A stretch of DNA of 64,000 nucleotides, taken from assembly GCF_000217915.1 (NCBI RefSeq), contig NZ_AFOZ01000017.1, positions 1 through 64,000 on the forward strand. The letters are read 5' to 3'. A model generated the notes under the pieces. That model saw only the letters and a program-made list of their open reading frames with translations. It was not told the origin of the DNA and made no database searches. The translations under genes were made by a program, and so were the position numbers. How positions within the stretch are numbered: the first letter of the stretch is position 1; every line of letters begins with the position of its first letter. This DNA is from Shewanella sp. HN-41 (GTDB lineage: Bacteria; Pseudomonadota; Gammaproteobacteria; Enterobacterales; Shewanellaceae). This document shows positions 56,059-64,000 of this stretch, in pieces.

Positions 56059-56667
56059 ATGAAGCTGTTACATCTTACCATCAGCCCTAATATCGAGGGT
56101 TCATCATCGAGGAAAGTCTCTGCGCGCTTGTTGGTTCGGCTTAAAAGCCGTTTTCCGCAGCTACAGGAAACCCTGCTCGACTTGTCGCAGCAGCCATTAC
56201 CGCATCTGGATGAACTGACTACAGGTGCCTTTCTGACTCAACCTGCACAACGCACGCCGGCGCAACAACAGGCGGTGCAATTGTCTGACAACATGGTCGA
56301 TATGCTGCTCGATTGTGATGTGTTGCTCTTGTCCTCCCCTATATGGAACTTAGGCCTGCCATCAGTGTTGAAAGCTTGGTTTGACCATATCACTCGTGCG
56401 GGGCGCACTTTTGGCTTTACTGAGCGAGGTACTAAGGTCGGACTTGTGCCGAACAAGAAGGTCTATTTGGTGGTATCCAGCGGCAGTGTGTTTTCTAGCG
56501 GCCCTTTTGTCCAGGATGATCATTTCACACTCTATATTCGAACTGCATTGGCCTATATCGGTATTACCGATTTGACCGTTATCCGAGTCGATGGCACTCA
56601 CGACCCATCGAGTCGTGAAACCGCCTTACCCGCTGCACTGCAAGCCGTTGAGCGACTCGAATTGTAA
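56059..56667 (+). CDS. azoR: FMN-dependent NADH azoreductase (AzoR-like)
   Basis: A 202-residue flavodoxin-fold reductase. LHLTISPNIEGSSSRKVSARLL is the FMN-phosphate loop, and LLSSPIWNLGLPSVLKAWFDHITRAGRTFGFTERG is the typical AzoR segment contacting FMN. It reduces quinones, azo dyes and nitro compounds with NADH in the cytoplasm. The frame runs 35 codons further up, but MKLLHLTISP is the family start. It is the first of three genes divergent from the MocR regulator. Confidence 0.87.
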   Translation: MKLLHLTISPNIEGSSSRKVSARLLVRLKSRFPQLQETLLDLSQQPLPHLDELTTGAFLTQPAQRTPAQQQAVQLSDNMVDMLLDCDVLLLSSPIWNLGLPSVLKAWFDHITRAGRTFGFTERGTKVGLVPNKKVYLVVSSGSVFSSGPFVQDDHFTLYIRTALAYIGITDLTVIRVDGTHDPSSRETALPAALQAVERLEL

Positions 56668-56719
56668 GTATTTTGATAACCCAAGCCTTCACCCAAATCT
56701 AGTATTAGAGGATAAGATC

Positions 56720-57199
56720 ATGAGCAATAGAGTGAACCATTTCGTTACCGCCCCTAAGCTAACTCAGGCACTGAGTGAGGCCTCTATGGCTGGCTATAAG
56801 ACATCGATAGAGCCCTTGATTAAGAGTCTGATCGATATCCGCGCCTCGCAACTAAACGCGTGTGCTTTCTGTTTAGACATGCATGTGAAGCAGGCAAAAA
56901 TAAAAGGCGAACGTGAACTGCGTTTGTATCATGTGGCTATTTGGCGCGAGTCGCCGCTGTTTACCGCCAAAGAGAAAGCGGCACTGGCACTGACCGAAGC
57001 GCTGACTAAATTGTCAGATTCAGGTGTGAGTGATGAGTTGTATCATTCGACTCTTGAACATTTTAGTGAGGTAGAGCTCTCAGAGCTGTGTTACCTGATA
57101 GGCATCATTAATGTGTGGAATCGGTTGCAGATTTTGTCGCTGGCGGAGCCGGGGTCAGCAGATGCCGCCTTTGGCCTGAGTAAGGCTGGTCTGAACTAG
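56720..57199 (+). CDS. carboxymuconolactone decarboxylase (AhpD-like) family protein
   Basis: A 159-residue AhpD-like protein. The catalytic motif is ASQLNACAFCLDMHVKQA, with the CxxC pair and downstream His of alkyl hydroperoxidase-type members. TAKEKAALALTEALTKLSDSGVSDELY is the conserved helix. It probably reduces peroxides or transfers electrons. GAGGATAAGATC precedes ATG 56720; the longer frame starting at 56591 overlaps azoR and is not preferred. It lies 52 bases after azoR on the same strand. Confidence 0.88.
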   Translation: MSNRVNHFVTAPKLTQALSEASMAGYKTSIEPLIKSLIDIRASQLNACAFCLDMHVKQAKIKGERELRLYHVAIWRESPLFTAKEKAALALTEALTKLSDSGVSDELYHSTLEHFSEVELSELCYLIGIINVWNRLQILSLAEPGSADAAFGLSKAGLN

Positions 57200-57275
57200 G
57201 CTAAAGTTACAGTGGCAAGGGCGGCCACAAGGTCGTTTCTCTGCTGCTGAAAGGACGTTTTTAGATGGAGATAAG

Positions 57276-58196
57276 ATGAATATTTTTAAATGCTTAGGTG
57301 CATTGATTGTGCTGTTACTCTGTTGGCCAGTACAGGCGCAGCAACTGAATTACCGCGAAGTTCAACTGGGGCAGTTAGGCAGTGCGGATACTGTCACCTT
57401 TGGCAGCCGAGATTCAGGTAAACCAACTTATATCAAATTCTGGGCGACATGGTGTCAACCCTGTATGCAACAGATGCCGCATTTCGAGGAGTTACAACAG
57501 AAATTTAAAGACAAGGTGGACTTTGTTGCGGTCAACATTAACATCAATGAAGAACGCGCAAAAATCGATGAGGTTATCGCCCGCTTTGGCCTGAGCATGC
57601 CAGTGTTGCTAGATAACGAGGGCCAGCTGGGGCTAGCACTCGGACTTGTTGGCACACCCTATAGCGTGCTGCTAAATAGTGAAGGTGAGGTGGTGTACAC
57701 CACCCACGAGTCTGATGCCAATCTTGACCGCTTTCTAAGCATGTTAGCTAAAGGTTCGCAGCTGAGCTCTGCAACCACAGATGCCATTGATGGCGAACGG
57801 ATGCAGGCGCTGCTGGCGCCGTGGCAGAAAGGGGAACACTTGCTGTTTTTCACCGCGACGTGGTGCGACTGGTATCTACTCGACTCTAGGCCTGCGATGG
57901 CACAGCAATGCAAGCAAGTGCAGGACGGTTTAAACGGTTTGCAGCAGCGGTTGCCAAACACACCTTGGCATGGGTTTGTTAATCATCTATGGACCGACGA
58001 GCAGGCGCTGGCAGAGTTCAATCAGCTTTATCACATGCAGGTGCCGTTTAGCATAGATACCGCCGGTGCTCTGTTTACTGAGTTTAATATCAGGAGCATC
58101 CCTATGTTGATCAGAGTCAAAGATGGCAAGGTCACGGCTCGTATTAGCGATTTTAGCAATCAGGATGTCGTGATTAAGCAGCTATCAACAAATTAA
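57276..58196 (+). CDS. periplasmic double thioredoxin-like protein
   Basis: A 306-residue protein. A signal peptide (about 1-21, ending VQAQ) sends it to the periplasm. The first half (about 22-160) is a TlpA-like thioredoxin domain with active site WCQPC in FWATWCQPCMQQMPHF and cis-proline in GTPYSVLL. The second half (about 165-306) repeats the fold but its motif reads WCDWY (FFTATWCDWYLLDS), so only one cysteine remains, and NIRSIPMLIRVKDGKVTAR carries a second cis-proline. It probably works as a thiol reductase or chaperone. It follows the AhpD-like gene at 76 bases and completes the redox cluster. Confidence 0.83.
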   Translation: MNIFKCLGALIVLLLCWPVQAQQLNYREVQLGQLGSADTVTFGSRDSGKPTYIKFWATWCQPCMQQMPHFEELQQKFKDKVDFVAVNININEERAKIDEVIARFGLSMPVLLDNEGQLGLALGLVGTPYSVLLNSEGEVVYTTHESDANLDRFLSMLAKGSQLSSATTDAIDGERMQALLAPWQKGEHLLFFTATWCDWYLLDSRPAMAQQCKQVQDGLNGLQQRLPNTPWHGFVNHLWTDEQALAEFNQLYHMQVPFSIDTAGALFTEFNIRSIPMLIRVKDGKVTARISDFSNQDVVIKQLSTN

Positions 58197-58670
58197 ACAA
58201 CGATCCACAGATTAAGAAATGTTCACATGCTGAAAGCATGTAGCAGCGATTAGCTGTGGGTGTTGCCAGACAATAGAGGTCTTTCTGGGGTCGCTTACCT
58301 GTGACTAAATCGACTCGTGGGCGTGACTGGAAACTAAGTCACTCCCCGCAAGTATTTCACCCAGTCGATTCTTCTAATGTGTGTTGCTTGGACACCCAAC
58401 CTAAAATGGCGTAACAGTTAACCTCTGACTATGTTTTGGTTGAATATTAAACAAAGATCCGTTCTCGCAGAAATCAGATAAGTCTTGAAGAAGATTTAAT
58501 CAGACTCATTGTTAAATTAGGCATCATTTATTCAATAGTTTGCAGACGAGAACTGTCGCGCTAGTGGCCATCGGGAAAAGGGATTTTTCCGTTGAGCCCC
58601 CAAGGATGGGTTTACGGCGTGCCACTGACGTGACAGTGCCGAGCAGAAACTGAACCAAAAATTGAACCCA
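58197..58670. other. intergenic region between the redox cluster and pfaD terminator
   Basis: No gene is supported. It contains small hairpins CATGCT-GAA-AGCATG (58226-58240) and GTGAC/GTCAC (about 58324-58345). The stretch GAGCCCCCAAGGATGGGTTTACGG (about 58594-58617) followed by CACTGACGTGACAGTG recalls intergenic repeats I remember from Shewanella; this is recollection and not verified. Confidence 0.4.
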
Positions 58671-58706
58671 AAAAACGAGCAGGTTAAGTTTTCCTTCACC
58701 TGCTCG
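58671..58706 (-). terminator. intrinsic terminator of the pfa operon
   Basis: On the minus strand CGAGCAGGT pairs with ACCTGCTCG (58676-58684 with 58698-58706) and a T-run follows (58675 downward). It lies about 20 bases past the pfaD stop. Confidence 0.85.
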
Positions 58707-58727
58707 ATAGGCTTTGATCAAAAGGGA

Positions 58728-60374
58728 CTAGCAGCGTTGCAGTGGTTTCCAGCGTTGCAGGCTAACCGGAATGCTCACCCCTTGGGATAACAGCAGGTTA
58801 ATGCGGGATTGATATGCTGCGCCCACCATTAAATGTTTGGCTAAATCGACCGCATTGCGCTCGCGGTAATCATCTAAATAACTGCCTTTGGCCCAGGCGT
58901 TAAATGCGCCTAGGGCTGGGCCTGCCCAGATTTGGTAATCCATTTCGCGGCCGACTTCACCTGTGTTTGACCAGCGGCTCGATAAACCTAAATACCAGCG
59001 GAAAATCAACGCCATCTTACGTTTTGGATTATCCAGTGCGCGCTCGATTTGTTTAGGATCGCGCTCGTTAAAGTGGGCGACTGTGCCTGCCCAAATATCA
59101 TCGAGTGATGCGCGGAACACTTGCTCTTCGAGCTTTTTACGCTCATCCGCAGGGATGGCATCAATCGAATCGTAACGGGTGTAGATCTCATACAGCTTAT
59201 TGGCGCGCATCGGGAACAGGGTACCGCGCTTAACCACTTGTAATTTCACGCCCATTTCGAACATATCGGCGGCAGGCGCCATAGTCACATCGGCCATTTC
59301 TGTGGTGGCGAGTAACTTACGGGTGTGCTCGCTCGCGCCCGCCTCCACACACGCTTGGTTGATTGAACCTGTGACTATATAAGCCGCACCCATGTTGAAG
59401 GTGGCTAGCGCTGCATCGGGAGTACCGACGCCGCCGCCTGCGCCCACGCGGATGGGCGTCTTGTATTGGTACTTAGCTTGGATTTCATCTTTGAGCGCCA
59501 AAATTGTCGGCAATAGCGTGACCAAGGGACGATTGTCGGTATGGCCGCCTGAGTCGGCTTCAGCCGTGATGTCATCCGCCATTGGCACGAGTTGCGCCAT
59601 CGCCATTTGATCTTGGCTGATAAGGCCTTCAGTCACTAATTGCTGGAGGATTTTGGCAGGTGCCGGCTCCATAAACTTAGTCGCGACTTCGGTGCGGCTG
59701 ATTTTTGCGATGACTTTATTGCCAATAACTATCTCGCCATGTTCGTCACGGCTCAACCCCGCCGCGCGGTAATAGACGATTTGTGGCGTTAAACCTAAAA
59801 AGGCCGAGGCTTCGACCGTGCGCACTTTATGTTTTAAAAACAGCTCGACGCTGCCGCGCTCTAATGCGGGTTCACTCGGGCTGTGAATTAAGTTAAAGGC
59901 GTAGGGACCATTGGGCAGCGCCGCTTGGATGCGGGTAATGGCCGCTTCAACGCGGGATGGAATTAACCCCGCCGCGCCAAATGAGCACAAAATGCCCGCT
60001 TGGCCGAGCGCGATAACCAGCTCTTCAGAGGCAATACCGTTAGCCATAGCACCGGCGTAATAAGCGTATTTAACCCCATGGACGCGGCGAAAATTACTGT
60101 CACCTAAACTTTGGGTACCAAGGGCGGGCGCAAAGGCACTGACGGGGTGTAAGCCAAGTGGTGCTTGGCTGTCATTTGTGGTCACTTCGGCAACTTGCGC
60201 TATGCCTAAGCCTTTTTCGCTGTGATTCACTAAGTAGCAGGCTTGGCTTAAATCTTTGAGTTTTTTGCCTAATGAGTCGATATCAAAGCTCAACTGTGCA
60301 TCGTTGACTTGCCACGGCCAAGGGCTGAATTTTTCGTTATTGCTATTGAATTGATCTAGGGTATGGCTCGTCAT
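58728..60374 (-). CDS. pfaD: PfaD, enoyl reductase of the polyunsaturated fatty acid synthase
   Basis: A 548-residue flavin-dependent (2-nitropropane dioxygenase-type) reductase. FRRVHGVKYAYYAGAMANGIASEELVIALGQAGILCSFGAAGL is the conserved FMN-barrel start, and RVGAGGGVGTPDAALATFNMGAAYIVTGSINQACVEAGASEHT is the phosphate-binding region. It is the standalone enoyl reductase of the EPA synthase and follows pfaC. Length (548) fits PfaD. The protein acts in the cytoplasm with PfaA and PfaC. It is last in the operon, with a terminator about 20 bases past its stop. Confidence 0.96.
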   Translation of the reverse strand: MTSHTLDQFNSNNEKFSPWPWQVNDAQLSFDIDSLGKKLKDLSQACYLVNHSEKGLGIAQVAEVTTNDSQAPLGLHPVSAFAPALGTQSLGDSNFRRVHGVKYAYYAGAMANGIASEELVIALGQAGILCSFGAAGLIPSRVEAAITRIQAALPNGPYAFNLIHSPSEPALERGSVELFLKHKVRTVEASAFLGLTPQIVYYRAAGLSRDEHGEIVIGNKVIAKISRTEVATKFMEPAPAKILQQLVTEGLISQDQMAMAQLVPMADDITAEADSGGHTDNRPLVTLLPTILALKDEIQAKYQYKTPIRVGAGGGVGTPDAALATFNMGAAYIVTGSINQACVEAGASEHTRKLLATTEMADVTMAPAADMFEMGVKLQVVKRGTLFPMRANKLYEIYTRYDSIDAIPADERKKLEEQVFRASLDDIWAGTVAHFNERDPKQIERALDNPKRKMALIFRWYLGLSSRWSNTGEVGREMDYQIWAGPALGAFNAWAKGSYLDDYRERNAVDLAKHLMVGAAYQSRINLLLSQGVSIPVSLQRWKPLQRC

Positions 60375-60392
60375 CTTGGGTCTCGTTTTTAT

Positions 60393-60452
60393 TGCCGCTG
60401 CGTTGCTTTTACCTGGGTAAAACGTTCGGGTGTAAAAGCCAACGCAGCGGCA
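60393..60452 (-). other. long stem-loop between pfaC and pfaD
   Basis: TGCCGCTGCGTTG (60393-60405) pairs perfectly with CAACGCAGCGGCA (60440-60452). After a one-base bulge, CTTTTAC pairs with GTAAAAG, so the stem is about 20 bp around a 19-base loop. No T-run suggests termination in the minus direction would be poor; processing or differential stability between the two genes is more likely. Confidence 0.7.
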
Positions 60453-60492
60453 GGATTATTTTTAAGTTATTCAATAAAAAGAATTTACCGCA

Positions 60493-63400
60493 TTAAGCTT
60501 CTTCAATACAGATGGCGATATCTTTAACTTCATAAATCCGCAGGCCATCTTTACTCAAGTTGGCGTCGCCCATAATGATGCGTTTGCCATTGTCGTCTGT
60601 CACGCTGGTAATGTGCACATCCAGCGACATCTGTTTGTTTAATGGGTTAATTTGGCCGCGATACTTCCATTTGATATCCGATAAAATCTGCCCAAATTTA
60701 GGGCTGTTAAAGCCCGCACCAAGGTCTTGGTCAATCGCATAGGTTTGCATCAGCTCGATAATGGCTTCAACCCCTAAGGAGCCTGGCATGACCGGATCTT
60801 GATGGAAGTGGAATTGGAAGAACCAATCACTCGGGTCAATGGTGCGCTCGGCGTATAAATAGCCAAGGCCCGCTTTACCGCCGGCTTTCACGATTTCGGC
60901 CTTGTCGATAAAGTTAAGTTGACCGCCCGCTAAACGGTAATGTGGCTTGCCTTCTGGGGCGTTAAAGCTGCGATGCTGTTTATCTAACAGATTGATTTGG
61001 CTGTCGGCCGCTATGCCATTTTGCACATGCCAAGGCTGAGTTGTCTTGCCGTTGTCTATGCCGAGTTGGTTTTTCAGTGCATCGCCCTTGAAGTAACCAA
61101 ATACCGCTTTACCTTGGTAGAAAGGCTCACCATCGCAGCTTAATTCAAAACTGAAATTCTGGATGATGTTGCTGCCGGCAATCACAGTCGATAACAGACG
61201 GGAGTCGTTCACTATGGTTTTGCCGCGTAAATCCACATGGCGCAGCAGCTTACCGCTACCGTCTAAGTTACGGAAAAACAGCTCTTGGCCGGGGAAGCCC
61301 AAGGTGGTGCCCATATAGCCTGAGATAAAGCCGTTTGGCTGCAGTGATATCTCCATCAGCACGGAATAGGGCATCACGGCGTGATGGCTATTTTTACTGT
61401 AATACCAAGCGTTTGCTGGCACTTCGTATTCGGCGATGCAAGATGATGGCTTTTTCAGTTCGCCGCGTTTGCCGTCAATCGCAATGACGCGGGTGGTAAG
61501 CTGTAAATCACCGCAAGGCGTGCGCGGTGGAATAAGGCCGCGATAGATGCTGAAATCGGGGCCGAAGCAGTTTTCGATGTCGCCCGTGGCAAATTCGAAC
61601 ATGTGGTATGGCGTGAACGGCAGGGTATCGGGCACGCGGTTGGCGTACTTTGAATCCGCTGGCGCAATCGGCGCAGGTACATGCTTAAGCGGCACTACGC
61701 CTTTGTTGGTTAGCGCGGTTAAATCAGGCAATTGTGCCATCTGCGGCGCGGCGAACGATGCGACTGTTGTCGAAACCAGCGGCGCAGCCGAAGCAGTTTT
61801 TTTAGCTACATTTTTAGTCGTATTGTTAGCTGTGCTGGCATGATTATCCGCAAGGTAGCGGGTGCATTCGGCTTCTTCTTTGATCATCACCCCAAGGTTT
61901 TGGAAGTCCACCACCACTTTGCCATTGAGCAGAATATCGATATTCGCCTTAGCATAGGGGCGCGGGCTCATACCAATTTCGGTGATTTCCATGCGATAGG
62001 TGAGCAGGCCAGATTGCGGTAAGACTTGACCGCGACAGCGCACTTTTTGTGAGGCGTTTTCTAACGGTTGGAAACGACCATCTTTAACACCGAGGTGCAT
62101 GCCAATATGCAGCATGAAGAATTGCAGTAATTGACCACAGCCTTCGGCCATTAATGACCCCGCCATCACTTGGTCGCCCTTGAAATGACACGGGAAATAC
62201 CAATGGTCGGCCTCAAGTTGCTTATGGCCTTGAACTGAGCCTAAGCCCCACGCGCCGCCGTGCACCTCAAGATGACTGACCTGTTCAATCATCAGGAATT
62301 TTTCCGAGGCAAAACATAATGAGGGCTGCAAACCATATTGGGCTTGATGCGCCGCATGAGCGCCGCCAAAACAGCCACCGATATCGGCGCCGAGCAGTTT
62401 ATGGATTTGGCTGTAATCAAATTGGTTTTGCGCGCAGTCAAGTAACGGATTAAAGCGCGGCTTATTCGGATTGTTCAAGGCAAGGTTGCGCGCTTTGATT
62501 TCGGCTTCGGTGTGAATCACGCCCTTGCCGTCCGCTAGTTCTTTATCGGTGAAGAAACCGGCGCAGCCGCCATCCATTTTCAGGATCAGCTTGTCGCCCA
62601 CGAAACATTCGTAGGAGAAGAAGAACAACAAGGTATCGCCATTGCGGGCAAAGTGATTGATGGAAATATCGTAGCGCAGGGTGTCGCCACCGCGCGGTAA
62701 GTCGCCAAGGAAGGTCAGGGTGCAATCGAGTAGGCGATAAACGCGCTCGCCCTTGTTTTCAAAGTCGATACCTAAGTAGCTGATCAGCATTAAGTCGCAT
62801 TGACCCGATTCAACGGCTACGGCCCAGGGGATTTGACCATCGACCAAATACGGCGCGTCCACAGGAATGTCGTATTCCGTGGTCATAGTGCAAGGCTGAT
62901 ATTGGTTCATCTGGGCGTTTAATTTCGTTACCCGAGATACCAGCAAATAGTCCGTGGTTGGCAGGCGCACACGGCGCGAATAGCTGTCGATAATGGCGTA
63001 ATCTTGGCCAAATACCTTAGCGATATCCCCTTCGGCGTACTCGACTAAATCCGCATAATCCCAAATACAAGGCTTGTTTATCGGCGTTGGTGGCGTGTAC
63101 TGCGGCACCTTTGCATGGTTTGGATAAAGCGCTGTTGGGCTTGGCTTTGTTGCTACAGTTGGTGCTAAAGCGACATTATGCTCCGCCGGCGCAGCGTGGC
63201 CAATCGATGTCAGTTCGCCCTTAAGCTGGGCTTTCATCAAGGCATCGGCCAGTTTCAGTCCTTCAGCGCGACTTTGCAAAAAGGCTAAATGGGCTTCACG
63301 GGCGAGTTGCTGATTGTTTAAAAATGCAGCGTCTTTTAGCTCTGCTTGAGCGGCGTTGTCATTGGGCGTGCTTTGGGCATTCATTGGCATGCTGCTTAAT

Positions 63401-64000
63401 GTCTCTTTTAGTAGAGCCGTGGTTGGGCTGCTTGTTGCGAAGCGATTAATATCTTTGCTCGCTATTTTGGCTAAATGCTTGCGTTGGCTGCGCACTGGCA
63501 GTGCTGTCATGGCTCGGGCTTTTTGTTGTATTGCATCTAGATCTGCCAACGGCGTATCTAGGATATGCTGATAGATATCGCGGCCTCCGAGTGTCACTTG
63601 TTTTATTAAGTGTTTTTGCTCAGAAAGCGTTAAGTCTTGTTCAAGCCTTTGCTGCAAACTCTGTGCTTGCGTGGTGCTTTGGCTAAGCAATAACTGTGAA
63701 CATTTCCCTTGGCTAAACGTGGCAACGAGCGCGTGCTGCGCTTGAGTTTTAAGCTGAACTTGATTTTTTAACTGAAGCAGCGCGCTCAAAATACTCGCCA
63801 TTCCCGCGGCGGCAAAGTTGTGGCCAATGGTATCAGCGGCTTGGCTGCGCTGGCTGACACTCGGCAGCAGCGTATTGAGTACCAGCGCTGGACCGCTGAG
63901 TTGCTCAACCGCAATACTGGTTTCAATCAAGCTAATCTGGCTGCTATTCACCTTGGCCTGGGTTAACAAGTCATCGCAAATGCGCGCTGTGTTGCTGTGA
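60493..64000 (-). CDS. pfaC: PfaC, beta-ketoacyl synthase / dehydratase subunit of the PUFA synthase (partial)
   Basis: The gene runs off the right edge; an in-frame reading continues to base 64000 with no start, so the N-terminal part is missing. What is visible (about 1168 codons) begins in the end of the chain-length-factor domain (AADTIGHNFAAAGMASIL). Two FabA-like dehydratase domains follow. The first (about 300-720 of the visible part) has FKGDQVMAGSLMAEGCGQLLQF. The second (about 800-1150) has FHFHQDPVMPGSLGVEAI. An Ala/Pro-rich linker joins them. Full PfaC is about 2000 residues (KS-CLF-DH-DH). It makes the cis double bonds of EPA. pfaD follows after 118 bases. Confidence 0.95.
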   Translation of the reverse strand, partial: HSNTARICDDLLTQAKVNSSQISLIETSIAVEQLSGPALVLNTLLPSVSQRSQAADTIGHNFAAAGMASILSALLQLKNQVQLKTQAQHALVATFSQGKCSQLLLSQSTTQAQSLQQRLEQDLTLSEQKHLIKQVTLGGRDIYQHILDTPLADLDAIQQKARAMTALPVRSQRKHLAKIASKDINRFATSSPTTALLKETLSSMPMNAQSTPNDNAAQAELKDAAFLNNQQLAREAHLAFLQSRAEGLKLADALMKAQLKGELTSIGHAAPAEHNVALAPTVATKPSPTALYPNHAKVPQYTPPTPINKPCIWDYADLVEYAEGDIAKVFGQDYAIIDSYSRRVRLPTTDYLLVSRVTKLNAQMNQYQPCTMTTEYDIPVDAPYLVDGQIPWAVAVESGQCDLMLISYLGIDFENKGERVYRLLDCTLTFLGDLPRGGDTLRYDISINHFARNGDTLLFFFSYECFVGDKLILKMDGGCAGFFTDKELADGKGVIHTEAEIKARNLALNNPNKPRFNPLLDCAQNQFDYSQIHKLLGADIGGCFGGAHAAHQAQYGLQPSLCFASEKFLMIEQVSHLEVHGGAWGLGSVQGHKQLEADHWYFPCHFKGDQVMAGSLMAEGCGQLLQFFMLHIGMHLGVKDGRFQPLENASQKVRCRGQVLPQSGLLTYRMEITEIGMSPRPYAKANIDILLNGKVVVDFQNLGVMIKEEAECTRYLADNHASTANNTTKNVAKKTASAAPLVSTTVASFAAPQMAQLPDLTALTNKGVVPLKHVPAPIAPADSKYANRVPDTLPFTPYHMFEFATGDIENCFGPDFSIYRGLIPPRTPCGDLQLTTRVIAIDGKRGELKKPSSCIAEYEVPANAWYYSKNSHHAVMPYSVLMEISLQPNGFISGYMGTTLGFPGQELFFRNLDGSGKLLRHVDLRGKTIVNDSRLLSTVIAGSNIIQNFSFELSCDGEPFYQGKAVFGYFKGDALKNQLGIDNGKTTQPWHVQNGIAADSQINLLDKQHRSFNAPEGKPHYRLAGGQLNFIDKAEIVKAGGKAGLGYLYAERTIDPSDWFFQFHFHQDPVMPGSLGVEAIIELMQTYAIDQDLGAGFNSPKFGQILSDIKWKYRGQINPLNKQMSLDVHITSVTDDNGKRIIMGDANLSKDGLRIYEVKDIAICIEEA

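Overview
The window looks like chromosome of a Shewanella species, close to the S. oneidensis / S. putrefaciens group. This is inferred from gene content and order (rdgC, a general porin with phoB-phoR-pstS, a chitin-oligosaccharide locus, pfaC-pfaD of the EPA synthase). It was recognised from memory and not by database search. About 50 genes are supported. There are no rRNA or tRNA genes, no CRISPR array, no intact IS element and no prophage.

Layout. 1-6.9 kb: mostly minus strand. A DUF3192 protein, the nucleotide/nucleic-acid pair xni-ppnN, a GGEEF diguanylate cyclase, and a TPR/membrane signalling gene split by a one-base frameshift at a homopolymer. 7-10 kb: an M61 PDZ peptidase converging on rdgC. 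10.2-14.7 kb: phosphate response (porin, phoB, phoR, pstS), with good Pho-box matches before phoB and pstS. 14.7-17.5 kb: three copies of an unannotated RNA-like element around an M1 aminopeptidase. 17.5-23.8 kb: glutathione peroxidase, MgtE, a MITE-like element, a GNAT enzyme, a YfaZ-like protein, an EamA exporter and a 7TM-DISM/GGDEF protein. 23.9-32.3 kb: a large acetoacetate-decarboxylase-like/FAD-oxidoreductase fusion, an RsmB-like methyltransferase, two glutathione transferases with a divergent TetR regulator, and a DUF2461 protein. 32.7-39.9 kb: PhnA-like protein, a CynX-type exporter with a divergent MarR regulator, an AstE-like hydrolase, a heptamer tandem repeat, a chemoreceptor and an FAH-family enzyme.

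40-52 kb is a carbohydrate-utilisation locus. It holds a secreted GH20 hexosaminidase, a ROK kinase, a sugar MFS permease, an AraC regulator, a tryptophan-halogenase-like flavoprotein, a TonB-dependent receptor and a secreted chitin-oligosaccharide deacetylase with a chitin-binding module. Together they suggest uptake and breakdown of (partly deacetylated) chitin oligosaccharides. 52-54.5 kb: two small hypothetical proteins and a decayed membrane-protein gene. 54.5-58.2 kb: a MocR regulator divergent from an azoreductase / AhpD-like / thioredoxin-like redox cluster. 58.7-64 kb: the end of the pfa polyunsaturated fatty acid synthase operon; pfaC runs off the right edge.

The least explained signals are the three-copy RNA-like family at 14.77-17.5 kb, the ppnN ribosome-binding site enclosed in a perfect stem, the long pfaC-pfaD intercistronic hairpin, and the homopolymer frameshift in the TPR gene.
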